From Chitinophagaceae bacterium UBA5175 (GTDB lineage: Bacteria; Bacteroidota; Bacteroidia; Chitinophagales; Chitinophagaceae): a DNA stretch of 5,630 nucleotides. This document shows, piece after piece, positions 1-5,630 of the stretch. The notes beneath the pieces are model-generated. The model saw nothing but the letters and a program-made list of their open reading frames with translations. It had not been told where the DNA came from and did no database searches. The stretch lies in the NCBI GenBank assembly GCA_002413325.1, contig DHWT01000243.1:1-5630 (forward strand), read 5' to 3'. Within the stretch, counting starts at the first letter, position 1, and each line of letters begins with the position of its first letter. Made by a program: the position numbers and the translations under genes.

Positions 1-1277
1 TGGATATCCAGGGTTGAATTACCCAGGAAGATCCCGGTCAGACCGCCTGAAATAAACAGGCTCACAAATCCGATCGCAAAGAGCATGGCCGGTGTGAACC
101 GGATATTACCACGCCACAGCGTGGTAAGCCAGTTAAACACTTTGATGGCGGAAGGCACGGCGATCAGCAGTGTCAGTAATACGAATACAGAACCGAGAAA
201 TGGATTCAGTCCCGTAACAAACATATGATGCGCCCATACCAGGAAGGCCAGGACGGTAATCGCAAAAAGCGAACCGATCATCGCCATATATCCGAATATC
301 GGCTTGCGTGAATTGACGGCCATGACTTCAGAAACCAGTCCCATGGCAGGCAGGATGATGATATACACTTCCGGATGCCCCAGGAACCAGAATAAATGCT
401 GGTAAAGGATCGGGCTGCCTCCCTCGTTGGGAAGTGCCTTCTGGGTGGAAGTAATAAAAATATCAGAAAGATAAAAACTGGTGCCGGCATGCCGGTCGAA
501 CAGCAATAATATAAATCCTGAAAGAAGTACCGGGAAAGAAAGCACACCCAATACGGCGGTAAAGAAAAGGGCCCAGATGGTCAGGGGCAAACGCGTCATG
601 CTCATGCCCTTCGTACGCATATTGAGGATGGTCGTGATATAATTCAATCCTCCCAGTAAGGAAGAGACAACGAACAGCGCCATCGCAGTGATCCAGAAGT
701 CCATACCTGCCTTGGATCCCAGGTTCGCATCCCCCAGGGCACTCAATGGCGGATACACGGTCCATCCACCACTCGCAGGGCCGGTTTCAATAAATAAGGA
801 GGTAACCATCACCACGCTGGCCAGCCAGAAGAACCAGTAAGAAAGCATATTGAGAAAGGGCGAAGCCATATCCCGGGCACCGATCTGCAGGGGTATCAGG
901 AAGTTTGCAAAAGTTCCGCTCAGGCCGCCTGTCAGTACAAAGAACACGAGTACGGTTCCATGCATGGTAACCAGGGCATAATATGCTTCGGGCAGAATTT
1001 TACCACCCTTGGCCCATTTACCCAGTATATCTTCCAGCCAGGGGAAAGTCGAATCCGGATAACCCAGCTGGAGCCGGAACAGCACGGACATCAGGCCGCC
1101 GAGAATCGCCCAGATCATGCCGGTGATCAGGAATTGTTTACAGATCATTTTATGATCCTGGCTGAAAACATATTTCGTTATAAAGGTCTCTTTATGATGG
1201 CCATCATGACCCGCGCCGTGCGAATCGTGAGAAACGATTACCTCACCGTGTCCGTGTATCGTCAAATCAGTACTCAT
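1..1277 (-). CDS. coxA: Cytochrome c oxidase subunit I (haem-copper catalytic subunit), 5' part, truncated at window edge
   Basis: Catalytic subunit of an inner-membrane terminal oxidase that reduces O2 to water and pumps protons. The frame is open from ATG 1277 to the left edge: 425 residues with no stop, TM helices I to IX of the usual twelve. Visible sites: low-spin haem a ligand H106 (MHGT, TM II); CuB ligands H301 (GHPEVY, TM VI), H350 and H351 (WAHHMF, TM VII); E303 and Y305 of the same HPEVY motif, the D-channel glutamate and the cross-linked tyrosine of A1-type oxidases; D-channel mouth N125, D136 and N143 (NFLIPLQIGARD); K-channel S376 and K379 (AVPSAIKVF). TM X, with the haem a3 ligand and the second haem a ligand, lies outside the window. 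The first 28 residues hold seven histidines. The gene starts 32 bases after the coxB stop. Identity as an A1-family CoxA is certain; aa3 haem content is inferred from the family. Confidence 0.97.
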   Translation of the reverse strand, partial: MSTDLTIHGHGEVIVSHDSHGAGHDGHHKETFITKYVFSQDHKMICKQFLITGMIWAILGGLMSVLFRLQLGYPDSTFPWLEDILGKWAKGGKILPEAYYALVTMHGTVLVFFVLTGGLSGTFANFLIPLQIGARDMASPFLNMLSYWFFWLASVVMVTSLFIETGPASGGWTVYPPLSALGDANLGSKAGMDFWITAMALFVVSSLLGGLNYITTILNMRTKGMSMTRLPLTIWALFFTAVLGVLSFPVLLSGFILLLFDRHAGTSFYLSDIFITSTQKALPNEGGSPILYQHLFWFLGHPEVYIIILPAMGLVSEVMAVNSRKPIFGYMAMIGSLFAITVLAFLVWAHHMFVTGLNPFLGSVFVLLTLLIAVPSAIKVFNWLTTLWRGNIRFTPAMLFAIGFVSLFISGGLTGIFLGNSTLDI

Positions 1278-1281
1278 CAGT

Positions 1282-1299
1282 AAAAATTTAATGCTTTTA
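1282..1299 (-). repeat. A/T-rich leader element before coxA (copy 2)
   Basis: On the plus strand this reads aaaaatttaatgctttta, the near-identical partner of 2381-2398. It ends 4 bases before the coxA ATG on the coding strand, so its spacing differs from the coxB copy. An AGGA lies further upstream (about 28 bases from the ATG), too far to act as a ribosome binding site. A function in translation is likely but inferred. Confidence 0.5.
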
Positions 1300-1309
1300 G
1301 TTTAATCCT

Positions 1310-2371
1310 TTACTTAGTTGATGCCATGAGCTTTGAAGGGAGGTCCGCCTTCACCGCAGCCGTCTTAGCCGAGTCCGCTGTTGCAGGCATTTTATCCTTC
1401 ATCACCTGGGCATAATTGGGAACCTGTTTTGCGCGCCATAATACAAATTCTTCGGGCGTGACCACCTGAATGACTCCCTTCATGGAAAAATGGCCCTTCC
1501 CGCACATCTGGTCGCAGGAGATCTCATATTCAAAATCGGGATTGTTGGTCATTTTTTTCATTTCCTGGGTCGTGTACTTGGGCGTGAACCACATGGTGGT
1601 GGGTGTTCCGGGAACCGCATCCATTTTCATCCTGAAAGCAGCCAGACCCACGTCATGGATCACGTCGCGGGAATTGATGATCAGTTTTACGGGCTGGTTC
1701 ACGATGAGATACATCGTGTTGGAAACTACCAGGTCATCATGCGATTTCGGATCATCCCATAAAAGTCCCAGGGAATTATTTTCAGCATCGCTGATATTCC
1801 GGTAGTATTTTTTGCCGAACACCTCGTCCTTGCCGGGATAGCGGAAAATCCAGTTGAACTGTTTGCCGGTCACTTCCACCTGCATGGCGTTTTTAGGCGC
1901 TTCGCCGGTGATCTGGAACCAGTACATCAAACCAAATCCCACCAGCACGGTCAGTGCAATGGCCGGCACTACGGTCCAGATCATTTCCAGCTTGTTATTA
2001 TGCGGGAAATAAAATGATTTTCTCTTTTCTGAATACTGGTATTTGAATGAAAACCAGAATAAAAGGATCTGGGTGATGAAGAAAACGATACCGGTAATGG
2101 CAATCGTGATATACAACATCTGGTCGATCTTTTCCCCATGATCCGAAGCGGCTTTCCCCAGGATCTTCCCTTTGAACAATTCATTACACCAGAACACACC
2201 AATGAGACCCAGCACCAGAAAAACAATCATCAGAAATCCGTTGATCCGGTTATTCTGTTCGTTATTTTTCTTTTCGCCTTTCAGAATGCCTACATACTCA
2301 CTGGCCTTTGCAATCTGAAATGTGATCACAAATCCCAACAATAAAATCGCAAACAGAAAAATGGTTGACAT
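1310..2371 (-). CDS. coxB: Cytochrome c oxidase subunit II (CuA subunit) with N-terminal membrane extension
   Basis: Receives electrons from cytochrome c through a binuclear CuA centre and passes them to haem a of subunit I. 353 residues. Four hydrophobic helices are visible: about 3-20, 46-63, 86-109 and 131-151. The last two are the canonical subunit II hairpin, with the IWTVVPAIAL signature at 131-140; the first two form an extension also found in other Bacteroidota CoxB proteins (family knowledge). The periplasmic cupredoxin domain follows: W174 in QFNWIFRYPG is the likely electron-entry region, and CuA ligands H239, C286, C290, H294 and M297 are all present. Q288 sits where the usual CSELC motif has Glu. 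Residues 181-213 form an insert in the domain. The C-terminal tail (about 322-353) is Ala/Lys-rich and there is no CXXCH, so this is not a caa3-type fusion. The start follows a 51-base gap after actF; no Shine-Dalgarno sequence is evident. Confidence 0.97.
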   Translation of the reverse strand: MSTIFLFAILLLGFVITFQIAKASEYVGILKGEKKNNEQNNRINGFLMIVFLVLGLIGVFWCNELFKGKILGKAASDHGEKIDQMLYITIAITGIVFFITQILLFWFSFKYQYSEKRKSFYFPHNNKLEMIWTVVPAIALTVLVGFGLMYWFQITGEAPKNAMQVEVTGKQFNWIFRYPGKDEVFGKKYYRNISDAENNSLGLLWDDPKSHDDLVVSNTMYLIVNQPVKLIINSRDVIHDVGLAAFRMKMDAVPGTPTTMWFTPKYTTQEMKKMTNNPDFEYEISCDQMCGKGHFSMKGVIQVVTPEEFVLWRAKQVPNYAQVMKDKMPATADSAKTAAVKADLPSKLMASTK

Positions 2372-2380
2372 GATGCTTAA

Positions 2381-2398
2381 AAAAATTTAATCGTTTTA
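2381..2398 (-). repeat. A/T-rich leader element before coxB (copy 1)
   Basis: On the plus strand this reads aaaaatttaatcgtttta. It matches 16 of 18 positions with the element at 1282-1299 in front of coxA, the two mismatches being the central cg/gc pair. On the coding strand it ends 9 bases before the coxB ATG. Being A/T-rich and close to the start, it probably serves translation initiation in an organism that rarely uses Shine-Dalgarno pairing; that role is inferred. Confidence 0.5.
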
Positions 2399-2422
2399 AA
2401 TCTTACCGGACAACAGGAACGA

Positions 2423-3646
2423 CTAAGTATAGTGAATAATACTTTCTTTAAAGAACGGATGATTTTTCGCCTCCAGCGGAAACTTTGCCAGTACATTGCC
2501 GGTCTGGTAAATAATCAGCCCCACGAATCCTGCAGCAATCCCGAAGTCAAAGAGGTTCATGGGCACATGATCCGGAACCAGGCTTCCGAAAACCATCTGG
2601 TAAAAATCCAGCCAATGACCAAAGAGCAAAGCTACAGACATAATGGTTAATGTAGCATAGTTCCGTTTTGAACTTCTGCGCATATAAATTAACAGCGGTG
2701 CCAGGAAATTTATGATGAGATTCAGGTAGAATACGCCGGTATAGGCTCCTTCAAACCGGGGTCTGAAATAGGTGGTTTCTTCCGGGATATTCGCATACCA
2801 GATCAGCATGAACTGGGAAAACCAGAGATAAGTCCAGAATATAGAGAACGCAAACTGGAATTTACCCAGGTCGTGGAGATGTTCCCTGTTTACGTATTCC
2901 AGGTAGCCCTTGTTTTTCAAATAGATGACAAACACGGTGATCAGGGCGATACCGGCCACGAATGTGCTGGCAAAGGTATACCAGCTGTACATCGTGCTGA
3001 ACCAGTGTGCGCTGATACTCATCAGCCAGAGCCAGGGCACGGTGGAGGCCACGGTCAGGGCGAACCAGACAATATAGAGTGAAGCCCAGACGGTATTTTT
3101 AAAAATATATTTCTTTCCTTCTTCCACGGTCAGTGGATGGTTATCCAGCTCCCGGCTGAGGCTGCGCATTTTCATGCCAAGCACCGTCCACAGTCCGATG
3201 GTTAGGGTGGTCCAGATAATAAAGAAGGTCGGGTTCAGGAATCCCTTCTTGCCATTCAGGATGGGATCTTTTGCAACCATTTCCTTATCCAGCCACTCAT
3301 AAATAAAATGTTTATGCCCGGCCACCAGGCTGACCAGGATCACAAAAGTGATTCCGCCGATCACGGGCACAGAGGCTGAAATGGCTTCAGTCACCCGGCG
3401 GAAAGCCATCTGGAAACCTCCCATGGCCAGGGTAACGGCACAAAAAAAGAACATGGCGGCGTTGACGACCAGCAAAAAATAAACGCTGTTCTGTAAGAGG
3501 GCTGCCCAGAAACGGATCTGGTGTGCTTCATCGCCGGTGCCATACACAAAGTATCCGATGATCAGGGAGAGAATCCCCGCGACCATCAACCCCAATGACC
3601 ACATCCTGAAACCGGAAGGTATTTCAAAACGTTCTTTAATTGACAT
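2423..3646 (-). CDS. actF: Alternative Complex III subunit ActF (NrfD/PsrC-like integral membrane protein)
   Basis: Membrane core subunit of ACIII, paralogous to ActC and related to NrfD/PsrC; annotated in the family as quinol:cytochrome c oxidoreductase membrane or quinone-binding subunit 2. 407 residues, a usual length for ActF. About ten TM helices can be read: 16-36, 51-75, 92-110, 138-157, 187-208, 221-243, 264-284, 301-322, 330-350 and 365-384. Charged or polar residues near the helices include H111 and H113 (AGHKHF), H214 and H344/D347 (FGHWLDFYQ); these could take part in proton transfer, but that is inference. Known structures place the main quinol site in ActC, so the ActF role is mainly structural or proton-conducting. 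It starts 26 bases after actE with an A/T-rich leader, ends in TAG (the other complete genes use TAA), and is followed by coxB. The order between actE and coxB supports the call. Confidence 0.94.
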   Translation of the reverse strand: MSIKERFEIPSGFRMWSLGLMVAGILSLIIGYFVYGTGDEAHQIRFWAALLQNSVYFLLVVNAAMFFFCAVTLAMGGFQMAFRRVTEAISASVPVIGGITFVILVSLVAGHKHFIYEWLDKEMVAKDPILNGKKGFLNPTFFIIWTTLTIGLWTVLGMKMRSLSRELDNHPLTVEEGKKYIFKNTVWASLYIVWFALTVASTVPWLWLMSISAHWFSTMYSWYTFASTFVAGIALITVFVIYLKNKGYLEYVNREHLHDLGKFQFAFSIFWTYLWFSQFMLIWYANIPEETTYFRPRFEGAYTGVFYLNLIINFLAPLLIYMRRSSKRNYATLTIMSVALLFGHWLDFYQMVFGSLVPDHVPMNLFDFGIAAGFVGLIIYQTGNVLAKFPLEAKNHPFFKESIIHYT

Positions 3647-3672
3647 TCGTGATAATTTTTAAACTGCTCTGC

Positions 3673-4335
3673 TTATTTTTTACTGCCTGTTGAATCCGTT
3701 GCCGCTTCGGGTGCCGGTTTGGATGCTGCCTGTTTCGATTTGATATAGGCAATTACCATCCACCGCTGCCGGGTGTCGAGCTGGGAAGCATAACTTCCCA
3801 TTTTATTTTTACCGTAGGTTACCGAGTAATACATCTGTCCTTCGGGCATCGCTTCATATTTTGCGTCTCCCACCAGGGTGGCCGGTTTGGCAGGATAGGG
3901 ACCGTCGCCGCCTTTATAGAGTGGGCCGTTGCCGTCCAGTTTGGGGCCATGACAAATGGCACAGTTCACCAGGAACAAACGTTCTGCCTCCACCATCGTG
4001 GCGGCATCCAGATTCGTCAGCGGATTCTTAACCTGCCTGGATGCGTAATAATTGGCGGTATCCCCTTCCGGATCTTTTGGAATATCGAAAGGGAACAGGG
4101 CGCCCCGTTTCATGGTTCCGGGAACCGGAACATTACTGTAATGAATGCCCTTTTTCAACAATGCTTCTTTTTGTTCGGGTGTAACCGAATACGTTTCATA
4201 AGCGCGGCTGTACGCCATATCCGGCATATAGACCTTTCCCGGATCGCGCCGCACCTCACTGCTGCAGGATGCCAGCACCAGCCCGGATAAACATAAAGGA
4301 AACCATTTTTTTAGGATCTGCATTGCAACATTCAT
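3673..4335 (-). CDS. actE: Alternative Complex III subunit ActE (monohaem cytochrome c lipoprotein)
   Basis: Periplasmic c-type cytochrome, anchored by lipid, that carries electrons within or out of ACIII. 220 residues. The N-terminus is a lipoprotein signal: basic residues K9-K10, a hydrophobic stretch, then lipobox LASC with C24 as the expected lipidated residue. One haem-binding motif, C125-A-I-C128-H129, covalently binds haem c, with H129 as proximal ligand. M179 (GKNKMGSYASQL) is the probable distal ligand by position; M163 and M168 are less likely. Residues 130-155 hold a Gly/Pro-rich loop typical of ActE. The C-terminal tail (about 203-220) is Ala/Pro/Lys-rich and probably disordered. 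The start lies only 4 bases after the actD stop, indicating translational coupling. A second in-frame ATG at 4323 (M5) would also give a complete signal peptide, so the exact start is uncertain. Confidence 0.95.
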   Translation of the reverse strand: MNVAMQILKKWFPLCLSGLVLASCSSEVRRDPGKVYMPDMAYSRAYETYSVTPEQKEALLKKGIHYSNVPVPGTMKRGALFPFDIPKDPEGDTANYYASRQVKNPLTNLDAATMVEAERLFLVNCAICHGPKLDGNGPLYKGGDGPYPAKPATLVGDAKYEAMPEGQMYYSVTYGKNKMGSYASQLDTRQRWMVIAYIKSKQAASKPAPEAATDSTGSKK

Positions 4336-4339
4336 TTCG

Positions 4340-4930
4340 TTATGCCAGAATAGTTTTTGTTTTATCTACAGGTGGCAGGTTCTTGCTGTAGGTTCCCAGC
4401 CACCATCCGGTCTCTGCATCCTGTGTATGCACATCGGAGGCGCCCGCTGATTTTAAAAAAGCCTGCAACTCCGCCTCGTTGGTTTTGGCCGTACATTCAA
4501 CCACCATCACAAACAGATCGTCTGTTGAACGCAGGCTGAAATGATGTTTCCGCACAAAGGGCGCCATCTGGCAGAGATAGCAGAAGGTAAGCACCATACC
4601 CACGGATGCGAAAAGTACCGTCAGCTCAAAAGTGATCGGTATCCAGGCCGGTAAAGCAAAATGCGGTTTGCCGCCAAAGTTGAGCGGCCAGTCGTAAACC
4701 AGTGCATAGCTCATTCCGCTCAGTGCCGTGGCTGTCCCGGTAATACCGTAAATAAATCCGGCTGTATGGAGGCTGGTCTCTCTTAATCCCATGGCATGAT
4801 CCAGACCATGGATCGGCATGGGTGTATATACATCATGTATTTTGTAACCCGCCATGCGGACTTTTTTAACGGCGGGAAACAGGACCGCTTCATCATCAAA
4901 ACTTCCAACAACAAATCTTTTAATAGCCAT
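4340..4930 (-). CDS. actD: Alternative Complex III subunit ActD (DUF3341, two-TM membrane protein)
   Basis: Small membrane subunit of ACIII, packed against the NrfD-like core; it carries no cofactor and its exact function is not established. 196 residues, slightly above the roughly 175 common in the family. The N-terminal soluble part (1-50) has the characteristic YKIHDVYTPMPIHGLD stretch at 29-44. Two TM helices follow at about 56-79 and 95-119, with E102 buried near the start of the second; proposals that ActD takes part in proton movement rest on such residues and remain inference here. The C-terminal soluble part (125-196) includes a small alpha/beta-like segment with VMVVEC at 141-146. 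It lies 20 bases after the actC stop and 4 bases before actE, the standard actC-D-E order. The leader has no clear Shine-Dalgarno sequence. Confidence 0.94.
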   Translation of the reverse strand: MAIKRFVVGSFDDEAVLFPAVKKVRMAGYKIHDVYTPMPIHGLDHAMGLRETSLHTAGFIYGITGTATALSGMSYALVYDWPLNFGGKPHFALPAWIPITFELTVLFASVGMVLTFCYLCQMAPFVRKHHFSLRSTDDLFVMVVECTAKTNEAELQAFLKSAGASDVHTQDAETGWWLGTYSKNLPPVDKTKTILA

Positions 4931-4950
4931 AGTATCGCTTTAGAAGATAT

Positions 4951-5630
4951 TTAATGGGCATGTTCATATTCATGGGCAAATGCTTCGATCGATTCACTTT
5001 CCTCAGGTCCCATCTTCACTTTATAGTTTGCACCGGACTTCTTCAGAATATGTTTGATTTCCGCCACGGCGATGACCGGGAAGAATTTCGAGAACAGGAA
5101 ATAGCAGGTGAAAAACAGACCGAAGGTTCCGAGATAAAAACCAATCTCCCAGATGGTCGGTGTATAATACGTGCTCCAGCCACTGGGAATATATTCGCGG
5201 TAAAGAGAAGTCACGATGATCACAAATCGCTCGAACCACATCCCGATATTCACGATCACCGACATGAAGAAGGTGACGACCAGGTTCCTGCGCATTTTCC
5301 GGAACCAGAAGATCTGTGGCGAGAGTACGTTACAACCCATCATGATATAATAGGACCAGCCAAGGGGTGAAAATAAATTCGCCCGGTTCTGAAAGAAGGC
5401 AAATTGTTCGTAAGGGTTCTGACCGTACCATGCGATGAACAGTTCGGTCAGGTAGGCAACGCCGACAATGGAACCTGTGAGTACAATGATTTTATTCATC
5501 ACATCGATATGCTCGATGGTGATATATTCTTCCAGCTTCAACACCTTCCGTGTTACAATCAGCAGCGACTGTACCATCGCGAATCCGGAGAATACCGCAC
5601 CCGCAACGAAGTAGGGCGGGAAGATGGTGG
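4951..5630 (-). CDS. actC: Alternative Complex III subunit ActC (NrfD/PsrC-like), C-terminal part only
   Basis: Main quinol-oxidising membrane subunit of ACIII, paralogous to ActF. Only the last 225 residues or so are present; the frame is open to the right edge (first full codon 5628-5626), so the ATG at 5577 is internal, not the start. The residues before it, TIFPPYFVAGAVFSGFA, are typical ActC helix sequence. Full-length ActC has about 460 residues and ten TM helices; here about five can be seen, including IFPPYFVAG, MNKIIVLTGSIVG, SYYIMMGCNVLSP, NIGMWFERFVIIV and IGFYLGTFGLFF. The helix with MWFERF is a signature of this NrfD-like family. The protein ends in an acidic, His-containing tail (HEYEHAH). 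The residues that form the quinol pocket are mostly in the missing N-terminal half and cannot be checked. actB and actA are expected further upstream, beyond the right edge. Confidence 0.94.
   Translation of the reverse strand, partial: TIFPPYFVAGAVFSGFAMVQSLLIVTRKVLKLEEYITIEHIDVMNKIIVLTGSIVGVAYLTELFIAWYGQNPYEQFAFFQNRANLFSPLGWSYYIMMGCNVLSPQIFWFRKMRRNLVVTFFMSVIVNIGMWFERFVIIVTSLYREYIPSGWSTYYTPTIWEIGFYLGTFGLFFTCYFLFSKFFPVIAVAEIKHILKKSGANYKVKMGPEESESIEAFAHEYEHAH

Noticed and set aside
484..495. Perfect 12-base palindrome ccggcatgccgg
   Set aside because: It sits inside coxA codons for D-R-H-A-G, a conserved loop; no second copy was noticed and there is no reason to treat it as an operator.
463..765. 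Minus-strand open frames at 278-547 and 463-765
   Set aside because: They are in other frames of the same strand as coxA, whose own frame carries all haem-copper motifs across this stretch.
960..1283. Plus-strand open frame of 107 codons opposite the start of coxA
   Set aside because: It lies wholly antisense to coxA and its leader, has no recognisable domain, and its composition is that of a reversed membrane-protein gene.
1470..1805. Plus-strand open frames (1470-1805 and 1490-1762) opposite the CuA domain of coxB
   Set aside because: Two overlapping antisense frames over a strongly conserved coding region; no recognisable motif or leader.
2382..2401. Short inverted repeat TTTAA/TTAAA with a T run in the actF-coxB gap, terminator-like at first sight
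   Set aside because: The stem would be five A/T pairs only, too weak for an intrinsic terminator, and the T run is part of the leader element shared with coxA.
4954..5370. Plus-strand open frame of 138 codons opposite actC
   Set aside because: Antisense to a well-conserved actC region; protein has no recognisable features and no plausible start context.
1..5630. Possibility of a mobile element, defence system or other undescribed system
   Set aside because: Every open frame above noise is a recognised respiratory subunit in its standard order; no transposase, att-like repeats, tRNA, CRISPR repeats or compositional break was seen.

Overview
All genes recognised in this window are on the minus strand and run from the right edge to the left. 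In transcription order they are actC (3' part), actD, actE, actF, coxB and coxA (5' part). Together they encode the second half of Alternative Complex III (ACIII, a quinol:cytochrome c/acceptor oxidoreductase unrelated to the bc1 complex) followed by subunits II and I of an A-type haem-copper cytochrome c oxidase.

The gene order act...CDEF-coxBA, the sequence character of each subunit, the A/T-rich leaders without clear Shine-Dalgarno sequences, and the extended N-terminus of CoxB all point to Bacteroidota. A Chitinophagales/Sphingobacteriia-like member is possible, but that finer placement is only an impression from protein similarity and mid-range GC. These features suggest an aerobic respiratory chain core locus on a chromosome, not an accessory or mobile region.

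Layout: 5630-4951 actC C-terminal part (NrfD-like quinol-oxidising membrane subunit); 4930-4340 actD (two-TM DUF3341 subunit); 4335-3673 actE (monohaem cytochrome c lipoprotein); 3646-2423 actF (second, ten-TM NrfD-like subunit); 2371-1310 coxB (CuA subunit); 1277-1 coxA (catalytic subunit, truncated by the window edge after TM IX). Gaps are 20, 4, 26, 51 and 32 bases. No terminator-like hairpin separates any pair, so one long transcript is the simplest reading. Coding density is close to 98 percent, and no RNA gene, mobile element, CRISPR array or long repeat was seen.

How it works together: ActC/ActF are the membrane core of a complex that oxidises menaquinol. Electrons pass through iron-sulfur and haem centres on ActB/ActA (expected just beyond the right edge) and through ActE to cytochrome oxidase. 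CoxB has an intact CuA site but no fused cytochrome c domain, so CuA must be reduced by a separate cytochrome. With the genes adjacent, direct transfer inside an ACIII-aa3 supercomplex, as known from Flavobacterium johnsoniae, is the likely route. The window is best described as a well-conserved respiratory operon. I found no undescribed system in it. The most noteworthy small signal is a near-identical 18-base A/T-rich element in the leaders of both coxB and coxA.
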